Assembly: GCA_046153875.1 (NCBI GenBank)
Contig: JBJXFE010000026.1
Location: forward strand, 1-37,696
Length of the DNA: 37,696 nucleotides
Direction: 5' to 3'
Source of the DNA: JBJXFE01 sp046153875
GTDB taxonomy: Bacteria > Planctomycetota > Phycisphaerae > Phycisphaerales > UBA1924
Shown piece after piece: positions 1 through 7,049 of this stretch (position 1 is the stretch's first letter; each line of letters starts with the position of its first letter). Under the pieces are notes generated by a model. The model was not told the origin of the DNA. It did no database searches and worked only from the letters and a program-made list of their open reading frames with translations. The position numbers were made by a program, and so were the translations under genes.

Positions 1-665
1 ATGAGGATGTAGGCGTCTTCGAGGACGGCCTCCATCGTGGCGGGGTTGGTGACGAAGTGCGGGGAGAGGTAGCCCTTGTCGAACTGGAGGCCCTCGACGA
101 GCTCCACTTCGGTGTCGAGCGACTTGCCCTCTTCCACGGTGATGACGCCGTCCTTGCCGACCTTGTCCATGGCATCGGCGATGATCTTGCCGATCTGCTC
201 ATCCTGGTTGGCGGAGCAGGTGCCGACCTGGGCGATCTCCTTGGAGGAGTCGACCTTCTTGGACATGCGCTTGAGCTCTTCGACGAGGGCGGTGACGGCC
301 TGGTCGATGCCGCGTTTTACTTCGTTGGGGTTGGCGCCGGCGGTGATGTTCTTGAGGCCCTCGGTGTAGATGGCTTCGGCGTAGATGGTGGCGGTGGTGG
401 TGCCGTCGCCCGCGTCCTTGGAGCACTTGGAGGCGACTTCCTTGACCATCTGGGCGCCCATGTTCTCGTAGGAATCCTCGAGCTCGATCTCCCGGGCGAC
501 GGTGACGCCGTCCTTGGTGACCGTGGGAGAGCCGAAGGACTTCTCGAGGACGACGACGCGGCCGCTGGGGCCGAGCGTGACCTTCACGGCGTGGGCGAGC
601 TTCTGGACGCCGCGGAGGATGCGCTCGCGGGCGTCGGTGTTGTACGCGATGGATTTTGCGGCCAT
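1..665 (-). CDS. groEL: Chaperonin GroEL (Hsp60), N-terminal part, cut by the window edge
   Basis: ATP-dependent cytoplasmic folding chaperonin that works with GroES. The 221 codons present begin MAAKSIAYNTDARERIL and carry the equatorial-domain nucleotide motifs TLGPSGR (from residue 30), KDGVTVAREIE with the catalytic aspartate at position 52, and GDGTTTAT with D87-T91. These positions match Escherichia coli GroEL numbering. The frame is open to position 1, so the apical domain and C-terminus lie outside the window. ATG is at 665, with AGGAGAG about 9 bases upstream. It is the last visible gene of a minus-strand series groES, a 77-residue unknown, groEL. A 20-bp perfect inverted repeat lies just upstream. 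No CIRCE operator was found. Confidence 0.97.
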   Translation of the reverse strand, partial: MAAKSIAYNTDARERILRGVQKLAHAVKVTLGPSGRVVVLEKSFGSPTVTKDGVTVAREIELEDSYENMGAQMVKEVASKCSKDAGDGTTTATIYAEAIYTEGLKNITAGANPNEVKRGIDQAVTALVEELKRMSKKVDSSKEIAQVGTCSANQDEQIGKIIADAMDKVGKDGVITVEEGKSLDTEVELVEGLQFDKGYLSPHFVTNPATMEAVLEDAYIL

Positions 666-701
666 GGTGAACTCTCCTGGGAGTGCTGAATGCGGGGGAA
701 G

Positions 702-760
702 GGTCCTGAGTCCTGAGTCCTCGGTCCTGACTCAGGAGCCAGGACTCAGGACTCAGGACC
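702..760. repeat. 20-bp perfect inverted repeat upstream of groEL
   Basis: Positions 702-721 and 741-760 are exact reverse complements built from the word CTGAGTC repeated, around a 19-base centre that repeats the same word. As RNA it would form a stem of at least 20 bp between the 77-residue gene and groEL. No T-tract follows in the groEL direction, so it does not look like a normal intrinsic terminator. It may be an mRNA processing or stability element, or an intergenic repeat. Confidence 0.75.
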
Positions 761-762
761 TG

Positions 763-996
763 CTATTTCAATCCGATCCGGATCCACGCGACCCGCTCGG
801 CGTCGATGATGAAGACGGACTTGCCGTCGGTGACCTTGACCAGGTGGTCGGCTTCGTTGGGGATGAGCATGGCGCTCCTGACCGTCAGGGCGTTGGGCCC
901 GGGCTGTCCGGCCGTGAACATGCCGGCGAAGGCGACTTCGAGGTCGCGCTCGCCGTTGAGCTCGCGGAGGGCGGTGCGGAGTTGGTCGGAGGTCAT
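763..996 (-). CDS. Small unknown protein (77 aa) between groES and groEL
   Basis: Family not recognised. The product MTSDQLRTALRELNGERD... is 77 residues: a short N-terminal helix, then alternating hydrophobic stretches ending FIIDAERVAWIRIGLK, which look like small beta strands. It has no signal peptide, membrane segment or cysteine motif. It lies on the same strand between groES (79 bp upstream) and groEL (97 bp downstream), so it may be co-transcribed with the chaperonin genes. ATG at 996 is preceded by pyrimidine-rich sequence with no clear Shine-Dalgarno. Amino-acid composition and position make it more credible than the overlapping frames. Its function is unknown; a chaperonin-linked role would be inference from position only. 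Confidence 0.6.
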   Translation of the reverse strand: MTSDQLRTALRELNGERDLEVAFAGMFTAGQPGPNALTVRSAMLIPNEADHLVKVTDGKSVFIIDAERVAWIRIGLK

Positions 997-1074
997 GGGG
1001 AAGGGACCGAGGGACCAAGGGATGAAGGGACTGAGGGATCAAGAGACCGCGGGACCGAGGCGGTCGGCCCGCGA

Positions 1075-1383
1075 TCAGTCGATGACCGCGAGGATGTCGT
1101 CCTCGGACATGATGAGGAGCTCGTGGCCGTCGAGCTTGACCTCGGTGCCGGAGTAGCTGGAGAAGATGACGCGGTCGCCCTTCTTGACGGAGAGGGGGAT
1201 GCGGGCGCCGGTGTCGGTGTTCAGGGCGCCGTCGCCGACGGCCTCGACCGTGCCGGTCTTGGGCTTGTCCTTGCTGGTCTCGGGCAGGAAGATGCCCGAA
1301 TCGGTCTTGGTCTCCGCCGCGTCACGCTTGACGATGATCTTGTCGTGGAGCGGACGGATCGACGAGTTCTTGCTCTTGGCCAT
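1075..1383 (-). CDS. groES: Co-chaperonin GroES (Hsp10)
   Basis: The lid of the GroEL chamber, a cytoplasmic heptamer. The 102 residues begin MAKSKNSSIRPLHDKIIVKR and contain the mobile-loop region TDSGIFLPETSKDKP, which contacts GroEL, then GTVEAVGDG, KKGDRVIF and the C-terminal ELLIMSEDDILAVID. Length and order match the family (about 95-105 residues). The reading frame extends upstream to 1449, but ATG at 1383 has a GAGGAG about 12 bases ahead and gives the expected N-terminus. The gene is followed on the same strand by the 77-residue unknown and groEL. Upstream lies repeat-like spacer; no CIRCE site is visible, so heat regulation by HrcA is not supported. Confidence 0.97.
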   Translation of the reverse strand: MAKSKNSSIRPLHDKIIVKRDAAETKTDSGIFLPETSKDKPKTGTVEAVGDGALNTDTGARIPLSVKKGDRVIFSSYSGTEVKLDGHELLIMSEDDILAVID

Positions 1384-1609
1384 GGTCTTCGGGCTCCTCA
1401 CTGGAATGGTCAAACGGGGGAATGCAACCACAGAGTGCACAGAGGGCACAGAGGGGAACCAACGAAGGGCACGGATGGGCGCGGTTGCGGACGGACCGGG
1501 TCCGACGCACCGATACTGAAGCCCGCGTTAGCCGTGTTGATCCGTGTCATCCGTGGCGGCTCTGCTCTGTGATCTCTGTGCTCTCTGTGGTTCCGAATCT
1601 GGACGATTG
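1384..1609. other. Spacer between receiver-like gene and groES, with short-word repeats
   Basis: The region upstream of groES contains CACAGAG words around 1430-1460 and the reverse-complement type (CTCTGTG, CTCTCTGTGG) around 1564-1591. The two halves are partly complementary. I see no clear promoter hexamers and no RNA gene. Confidence 0.5.
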
Positions 1610-2203
1610 TCAGGCGATGTCGGGCCAGCGGTCGTGATAGAACCGGCGGAGGGCGCGGCGGAGGACTTCCAGCAGAAGTTCGAGGTCGCCGGGCTCGCGG
1701 GGGCGGTCGATGACGGCGAAGGCGCCGGCGCGGAGGGCCGCGGCGATCTCGCGGGATTCATCGCGCCGCGTGGTGGCGCGCTTGACGATGACGGTGGGGG
1801 GGGGCGCGGTGAGCCGCGAGAGGACCTCGAGCAGGCGCGTGCCGCCCTCTTCCCAGGGGGCGCTCTCGTCGGCGGCTTCGTCGCCCGGGTCGCGGCGGGC
1901 GAGTGTGGGCGTGGGGCGCTCCAGCGGCAGGCCCAGGTCCACCACGGCGATGTGGATCGGGTACGCGCGGATGACCTCGGTCGCCTGACGCCCGTTGGTG
2001 GCCCGGTGCGAGCGGATACCCATGGGCTCGAGGAGCGTGGGGAGGCGGTCGGCCCAGGACTCCACCTGCCACCCGGCGTAGGACAGGAGCAGGTTGAGGC
2101 GGCAGGCGGGGCCGCAGCCGTCTGGTGAGGAGCCGCCGGGCGTGCCGCCATCGCCCGGTTGACCGGGGGGCTGCTCGCCGTCATGGGGGCGCACGTTCAC
2201 CAC
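1610..2203 (-). CDS. Degenerate response-regulator receiver domain protein
   Basis: The 197 residues contain one receiver-like fold. IHIAVVDLGLPLE matches the strand carrying the phospho-acceptor (Asp89). TVIVKRATTRR and REIAAALRAGAFAVIDRP match the later strands and the alpha4-beta5 region. The expected N-terminal acidic pair is not evident, and the lysine normally preceding the proline of the KP motif is arginine (R167-P168). Phosphorylation chemistry may therefore be altered or lost. No output domain follows. The chosen start is GTG at 2203, without a strong ribosome site; a later start is possible, since the first 35 residues are low complexity. A 9-G/C run lies in the gene at 1796-1804. 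Partner unknown. Confidence 0.6.
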   Translation of the reverse strand: MVNVRPHDGEQPPGQPGDGGTPGGSSPDGCGPACRLNLLLSYAGWQVESWADRLPTLLEPMGIRSHRATNGRQATEVIRAYPIHIAVVDLGLPLERPTPTLARRDPGDEAADESAPWEEGGTRLLEVLSRLTAPPPTVIVKRATTRRDESREIAAALRAGAFAVIDRPREPGDLELLLEVLRRALRRFYHDRWPDIA

Positions 2204-2442
2204 GCTGGGTCAAGGGCAAGGCCCGTGCCGGGAGCGTGTCCGCGGATCATCGGAATGCGTCGCTTCGGGGCGGTTTGTGGGTGAGCGACGTGGCGGGGCT
2301 CTGCCAGCCCCTGTTCGCGGCTCGGGAGGGTGTGCCGAAATGGCAGGCGGGTGGGGACAGCTTGCAGATGGGCAGAGCGGCAGAGGGCCAGATGGGAGCA
2401 CGGCGCCGCGGAGCGAGTGTCCGAACGGAAACCGGATCGGGG

Positions 2443-2448
2443 TATACT
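2443..2448 (+). promoter_or_regulatory. -10-like TATACT upstream of rmuC, leaderless arrangement
   Basis: TATACT ends 6 bases before the rmuC ATG at 2455, which would place the transcript start at or next to the start codon. No Shine-Dalgarno lies in between. No good -35 box is visible. Confidence 0.45.
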
Positions 2449-2454
2449 CGCGGC

Positions 2455-3816
2455 ATGGATGTTCTGGTGTATGTGTTCGGCGCGCTGGTGCTGGTCGCGG
2501 CGGCCGCGGCGGCCTGGCTCGGGGTTGAACGTACCCGGCTTTCGACGCGCGCCGCCATGGCCGAGCGCGAACGTGACGCCGCGGGGGCCGAGTTGGAGCG
2601 GCTGCGCGCCCGTGCGGCCGAGGACACCCGCGTGCTGTCGGCGGCCCAGACCGAGCTGGCGACGCACAAGGAACGGCTGGCGGCGCTGGAGCGGCAGCGC
2701 ACCAGCGACCTGGCCGGCCTGAAGAGCGTGTACGACGAGAAGGTCGCGGCCGCGGAGCGTGTGCTGGCCGAGGGCGAGCGCCGGCTGGCGGCGGCGAAGG
2801 AGACGTTCAGCGCGGCGGCGGGCGAAGCGCTGAAGATGTCGCGCGATGATTTTCTCGCTCTGGCGAAGAAGGCGTTCGAGGCGGAGCGGGCGACGGGCGT
2901 TGCGGAAATGGAGAAGCGCCGGACCGCGGTGGACGAGCTGATCAAGCCGATGGCCGAAGCGCTCAAGCGGACCGAGGACAAGCTCACGGGGCTGTCGAAG
3001 ACGAGCGACGACCTGAGGGCCGAGACGATCGGGCTGGTGCGGGCGCTCTCCAGGCCCGAGGTGCGCGGGCGGTATGGCGAGATCCAGCTCAAGCGCGTGG
3101 CCGAGCTGGCGGGGATGAAGGGGTACTGCGATTTTTCGGAGCAGGAGTCGCAGCGCGACGGGGATGGGCGGGTGCTGCGGCCGGACATGATCGTGCAACT
3201 GCCCAACGAGCGCCGGATCGTGGTGGACGCAAAGACGAACACGTCGGCGTATCTGGAGGGGGCCAACGCACGCACGCCCGAGGAGCAGGCGGCGTGTCTG
3301 GAGCGCTTCGCGGGTCACGTCGCGGATCAGGTGGTTGCGCTGTCGAAGAAGCAGTACTGGGCGAATGACCCCGGCGCGTACGACTTCGTGGTGATGTTCA
3401 TGCCGGGGGACCAGTTCCTGGATGCGGCGCTGGCGCGCCGGCCCGACCTGCTGGAGAGGGCCGCGGAGCTGAACGTGATCATCGCCAGCCCGAGCACGCT
3501 GATCGGGCTGCTGCGCGCGGTGGCGGTGGGGTGGCGGGAGAAGCGGATCGAGGAGCAGGCGAAGGAGCTGTTTCAACTCGGGCGCGAGCTGCACGAGCGC
3601 GCAGCGGTGGCGTTTGAGCACGTCGGCAAGCTGGGCGAATCGCTGGAGCAGGCGGTGAAGCGGTACAACGGGATGGTCGGGTCGGTCGAGACGCGGCTGC
3701 TGCCGACGCTGCGAAAGTTCGAGGAGTCGGGGGTGAAGGGGGGCAAGGAGATTCCCGAGTTGCCCGAGGTGGCGGTGCTGCCGCGGCAGCCGATGCTGCT
3801 GCCGGATAGTCCATGA
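2455..3816 (+). CDS. rmuC: DNA recombination protein RmuC
   Basis: RmuC-family proteins have a nuclease-like fold and limit inversion and recombination at short repeats; the exact reaction is not settled. The 453 residues have an N-terminal membrane anchor (LVYVFGALVLVAAAAAAWLG), a long Ala/Glu/Arg-rich coiled coil to about residue 170, then the RmuC domain. Hallmarks seen are RPEVRGRYGEIQLKRVAELAGM, VVDAKTNTSAYLEG and YDFVVMFMPGDQFLDAAL. The open frame extends upstream to 2125, but ATG 2455 starts exactly at the anchor and sits 6 bases after a TATACT box. The stop overlaps the start of the next gene by 4 bp (ATGA), indicating translational coupling to the MBOAT gene. Confidence 0.93.
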   Translation: MDVLVYVFGALVLVAAAAAAWLGVERTRLSTRAAMAERERDAAGAELERLRARAAEDTRVLSAAQTELATHKERLAALERQRTSDLAGLKSVYDEKVAAAERVLAEGERRLAAAKETFSAAAGEALKMSRDDFLALAKKAFEAERATGVAEMEKRRTAVDELIKPMAEALKRTEDKLTGLSKTSDDLRAETIGLVRALSRPEVRGRYGEIQLKRVAELAGMKGYCDFSEQESQRDGDGRVLRPDMIVQLPNERRIVVDAKTNTSAYLEGANARTPEEQAACLERFAGHVADQVVALSKKQYWANDPGAYDFVVMFMPGDQFLDAALARRPDLLERAAELNVIIASPSTLIGLLRAVAVGWREKRIEEQAKELFQLGRELHERAAVAFEHVGKLGESLEQAVKRYNGMVGSVETRLLPTLRKFEESGVKGGKEIPELPEVAVLPRQPMLLPDSP

Positions 3817-4802
3817 GCGGTCCCTTGGTCGAGAGCATCGCGCACGCCCTGGGGTTATTCCTGATCGCGTACGCGGCCGCGGCGGCGGCGTGGGGGGCGC
3901 GCGGGCTGAGGACCGGGCCGCGGCGGGCGGTGCTGATCCCGCTCGCGGCGGTCGGGTTCGTGGTGCCGTTCTTCTCGCCGGAATCGCCGGCGTGGCTGAA
4001 GTACGTGGTGGTGTTGCAGTGCCCGCTGCTGGGGTTCCGGCTGCTCGATCTGCACATCGGGATCGAGGACTGGCGGACGCGGTCGCTGGGGGAGTGGCTG
4101 GCGTACCTGCTCAACCCGGCGGTGATCGTCTACCGGCTGCACAAGCGGCAGCGGCCCAAGCCGCGGGGTCCGGCGGCGCTGCTGCTGGCCCGCGGGCTGA
4201 TCGAGATCGCGGCCGGCGCGTGGGTGCTCTCGTGGGCGTTCGGTCGCGAGTGGGGCGCGGCGCAGGGGGCGTGGTGGGAGTCGTTCTGGGTCGAGCACGC
4301 GGTGAAGCTCGCCGGGATCTACCTGTGCGTGCTGGACGGCGGGTTCGCGACGCTGACGGGGCTGTGCCGGCTCGCGGGGAGTCCGGTGGCGGACGGGACC
4401 CGGCACCCGATCCTGGCGGTGACGCCGGCGGAGTTCTGGCGGCGGTACAACATGGAGGCGGGGCGGCTGCTGCACGCGAATGTGTTCGTGCCGCTGGGCG
4501 GGCGGAGCCGGCCGGCGACGGCGATGGTTGGGGTGTTCCTGATCAACGGGGTGTACCACGAGTACCTGGCGTCGCTGATGATCGGGCGGGTGCTCGGGTA
4601 TCAGGTCCTGCTGTTCGCGATCTTCGGGATCGCGGCCGCGGTCACTTGGCGGTGGCGGCCGCGGGGCTGGATGGCGGTTGTGTCGTGGGTAGGGACGGTG
4701 GTCTTTCTGGGGGCGGTGGCGGTGCTGTTCTTCATGTCGGCGGATGCGTTCATGGAGTGGTACACGGAGCAGGTTCCGTGGCCGCTTGGAGCGGGTGACT
4801 GA
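3813..4802 (+). CDS. MBOAT-like membrane O-acyltransferase / wax-synthase-like protein
   Basis: Membrane-bound acyltransferases move acyl groups from a donor onto hydroxyls of lipids, sugars or proteins. The 329-residue product has about eight hydrophobic segments from residue 10 to the C-terminus. The family signature is FWRRYNMEAGRLLHANVFVPLGG followed by INGVYHEYL; the histidine at about residue 249 is the expected catalytic one. Spacing resembles plant wax synthases and bacterial AlgI/DltB-type enzymes. The start overlaps the rmuC stop in ATGA, so expression is probably coupled although the functions look unrelated. The acceptor cannot be read from the sequence. Confidence 0.8.
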   Translation: MSGPLVESIAHALGLFLIAYAAAAAAWGARGLRTGPRRAVLIPLAAVGFVVPFFSPESPAWLKYVVVLQCPLLGFRLLDLHIGIEDWRTRSLGEWLAYLLNPAVIVYRLHKRQRPKPRGPAALLLARGLIEIAAGAWVLSWAFGREWGAAQGAWWESFWVEHAVKLAGIYLCVLDGGFATLTGLCRLAGSPVADGTRHPILAVTPAEFWRRYNMEAGRLLHANVFVPLGGRSRPATAMVGVFLINGVYHEYLASLMIGRVLGYQVLLFAIFGIAAAVTWRWRPRGWMAVVSWVGTVVFLGAVAVLFFMSADAFMEWYTEQVPWPLGAGD

Positions 4803-4827
4803 GATCGGAGCTTCCGCTCGCGGGCGG

Positions 4828-4833
4828 TACACT
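4828..4833 (+). promoter_or_regulatory. -10-like TACACT ahead of the SRPBCC gene
   Basis: TACACT precedes the gene at 4873, which has its own GGGAGG at 4862-4867. This gives a leader of about 30 bases. It belongs to the TAnACT set seen before several genes in the window. Confidence 0.4.
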
Positions 4834-4872
4834 CGATGCGACTGAACGGGTGAAGAGCGAAGGGAGGCCTTC

Positions 4873-5520
4873 ATGGGTGTGGGCGTGAAGCGTGGAGTTC
4901 AGAGACCTCGGACGCGCTCCGCGCGGATCGCGCGACCAAAGCCGGTCGCGAACGAGGCGCGGCGTGGTGAGCCGCTCCTCGGCGGCATCGGCGATGCTGC
5001 CGTTCGCAAGGCCACGGGCAGGGGATGGGGCGAGTGGCTGGCGATTCTCGACGCGGCCGGGGCGCGCCGGATGACGCACGCACAGATCGCCGAGCACCTG
5101 CACGAGCACGAGCGTGTCGGGGACTGGTGGAGCCAGATGGTGACGGTGGGGTATGAGCAGGCGCGCGGGCTTCGCGTGAAGTACCAGTCCAGCACCGGGG
5201 TGTACCGGGGCTCGGCGAGCCGGACGATCGGCGTGCCGGTGTCGGTGTTGTATGCCGCGTGGTCGGACGCGAAGCTCCGCAAGCGGTGGCTCGGACGCGA
5301 CGCCGCGTTCACGGTGCGCACGGCCACGAAGAACACGTCGATGCGGATCACGTGGACGGACGGCGCCAGCAATGTCGAAGCGATGTTCGCGGCGAAAGGC
5401 CCGGGCAAGTCGCAGGTCGCGGTGCAGCACTCCAGGCTCTCGGACGCGAAGGGCGTGGAGCGGATCAAGGCGTTCTGGGGTGCGCGGCTGGACACCCTCA
5501 GACGGATTCTGGAAGGGTGA
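4873..5520 (+). CDS. DUF4287 plus SRPBCC (START/AHSA1-like) domain protein
   Basis: The 215-residue soluble protein has a basic N-terminal tail to about residue 35. Next comes a DUF4287-type helical segment (WGEWLAILDAAGARRMTHAQ, then IAEHLHEH..GDWWSQMVTVGYEQARGL). The SRPBCC fold starts near residue 110 (TIGVPVSVLYAAWSDAKLRKRWLG), runs through TSMRITWTDG and VAVQHSRL, and ends in the long C-terminal helix ERIKAFWGARLDTLRRIL. This pairing is common in bacteria and is thought to bind a small hydrophobic ligand; no enzymatic activity is implied. GGGAGG 6 bases upstream supports ATG 4873. No signal peptide. It appears to be a single-gene unit after the rmuC-MBOAT pair. Confidence 0.85.
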   Translation: MGVGVKRGVQRPRTRSARIARPKPVANEARRGEPLLGGIGDAAVRKATGRGWGEWLAILDAAGARRMTHAQIAEHLHEHERVGDWWSQMVTVGYEQARGLRVKYQSSTGVYRGSASRTIGVPVSVLYAAWSDAKLRKRWLGRDAAFTVRTATKNTSMRITWTDGASNVEAMFAAKGPGKSQVAVQHSRLSDAKGVERIKAFWGARLDTLRRILEG

Positions 5521-5623
5521 ACGCGCCTCGAATCCGCAATCTGGAGCCCGGTTCGTGCGTATGGTCCATCAGCGGCGCGACGCGCCGTGATCGCGGCCGG
5601 CGGCCGCGACGGGGAGAACGCTC

Positions 5624-6952
5624 ATGCCGGGACGAGGCTTGTTCCACGCGGTCGGGGTGTGCGCCGGGCTCCTGCTGGGCGCGTCCGCTGCTGCGCAGAC
5701 CACGACGGTGCTTTCGCCGACGGGCGTGGCCCAGGGCAAGTTCGGGGCGGCGATCGCGGGCGTGCCCGACCTCACGGGCGACCTGCGAGCGGACATCATT
5801 CTCGGCGCGCCCGAGGAGGGCGCGGCCAAGCGCGGCCGTGTCCACGTGGTGTGGGGCACCATCGGCATCGTGGTCCGTTCGCTCGACACGCCCAACGCCG
5901 ACTTCATGGGCAAGTTCGGGTTCTCGGTCGGCGGCATCGCCGACGTGAACGGTGACTCGCGTGGTGACATCATCGTGGGCGCGCCCGGCGAGAACCCCGG
6001 GTTGAGCCCGGACGATTGCGGGCGGGCGTACATCTTCTCCGGCTCCACGGGCGCGCTGCTGCGGACGCTCCAATCCCCCGGGGAGGAAGAGGGCGGGGGC
6101 TTCGGGTGGTCGGTGTCGGGGATTCCGGACGTGAACGGCGATGGGTTCGGCGACGTGGTGGTCGGCGCGCCGTTCGAAGACCCCGGCACCAGCCCGGACA
6201 GCGTCGGGCGGGCGTACATCTTCTCCGGTGCGACCGGGGTTCTGCTGTGGAAACTTTTTCCGCACGTGATCGAGGCGGATGCGCGGTTCGGGATCAGCGT
6301 CTCGGGTGTGCCGGACGTCACCGGGGATGCGCGGGGCGACGTGGTGGTGGGGACGATGCACAGCGCCGAGGCGGGGCGCGTATCACAGTTCAACGGGGCG
6401 ACGGGCGTGCGCATCCGCACCGTCCAATCGCCCGGCACCGAGGCCGACGGGTTGTTCGGATTCAGCGTGTCGGGGATCCCGGACGTGAACGCGGACGGGC
6501 GGGGCGATTTCGTGGTCGGCGCGCCCGGTGAGGACCCCGGCACAAGCCCGGCGAACGTGGGGCGGGCGTACATCTACAACGGGGCCACGGGGACGCTCCT
6601 CTGGAAGCTGCTGCCCCTGAACGTCGAGGCGGACGGGAATTTCGGGTGGTCGGTGGCGGGCGCGGCGGACCTGAACGGGGACGCGCGGGGCGACGTGGTC
6701 GTCGGTGCGCCGGGGCTGAACCCGGGGACGTGCCCGACCGACTGCGGGCGTGCGTACATTTTCTCGGGCTCGACGGGCGTGCGGCTCGAGACGCTCTTCT
6801 CGCTGACCAGCGCGACGAACGGCCGGTTCGGGGCCGCCGTCGGCTCGATCACCGACGTGAACCTCAATGCGCGGGCCGAGGTGGTGGTCGCGGCGACGAC
6901 GGAGTTCAACGGCGGCGTGCGGACCGGGCGGGTGTACCTGATGCGCCGGTGA
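5624..6952 (+). CDS. Secreted seven-repeat FG-GAP (integrin-alpha-like) protein
   Basis: The 442 residues start with a signal peptide (MPGRGLFHAVGVCAGLLLGA, cut likely after SAAAQ). Seven FG-GAP repeats of about 60 residues follow, each with FG.SV.G..DVNGD.RGD..VGAP, as in the seven-bladed integrin alpha propeller. The D.NGD.RGD loops are typical calcium-binding sites. Repeat 7 is degenerate (DVNLNARAEVVVAA). There is no dockerin, membrane anchor or catalytic motif. A role in adhesion or surface scaffolding is inferred from the fold. GGGGAGA 7 bases upstream supports the start. A close paralogue lies at 9585-10985. Confidence 0.88.
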   Translation: MPGRGLFHAVGVCAGLLLGASAAAQTTTVLSPTGVAQGKFGAAIAGVPDLTGDLRADIILGAPEEGAAKRGRVHVVWGTIGIVVRSLDTPNADFMGKFGFSVGGIADVNGDSRGDIIVGAPGENPGLSPDDCGRAYIFSGSTGALLRTLQSPGEEEGGGFGWSVSGIPDVNGDGFGDVVVGAPFEDPGTSPDSVGRAYIFSGATGVLLWKLFPHVIEADARFGISVSGVPDVTGDARGDVVVGTMHSAEAGRVSQFNGATGVRIRTVQSPGTEADGLFGFSVSGIPDVNADGRGDFVVGAPGEDPGTSPANVGRAYIYNGATGTLLWKLLPLNVEADGNFGWSVAGAADLNGDARGDVVVGAPGLNPGTCPTDCGRAYIFSGSTGVRLETLFSLTSATNGRFGAAVGSITDVNLNARAEVVVAATTEFNGGVRTGRVYLMRR

Positions 6953-7049
6953 AGCGTTCGGTCGGGCGTTCGGGCGTGACCGCCCCGGCGCGGCGCCTTC
7001 GCGTAGGCTCTGGCGCATCGACGCGGAACCCCATCCATCTCCGGGGCGG

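Noticed and set aside
681..690. CIRCE operator (GAGTGCTGA half site) near groEL
   Set aside because: Only one half resembles the consensus; the partner TTAGCACTC is missing at the required distance.
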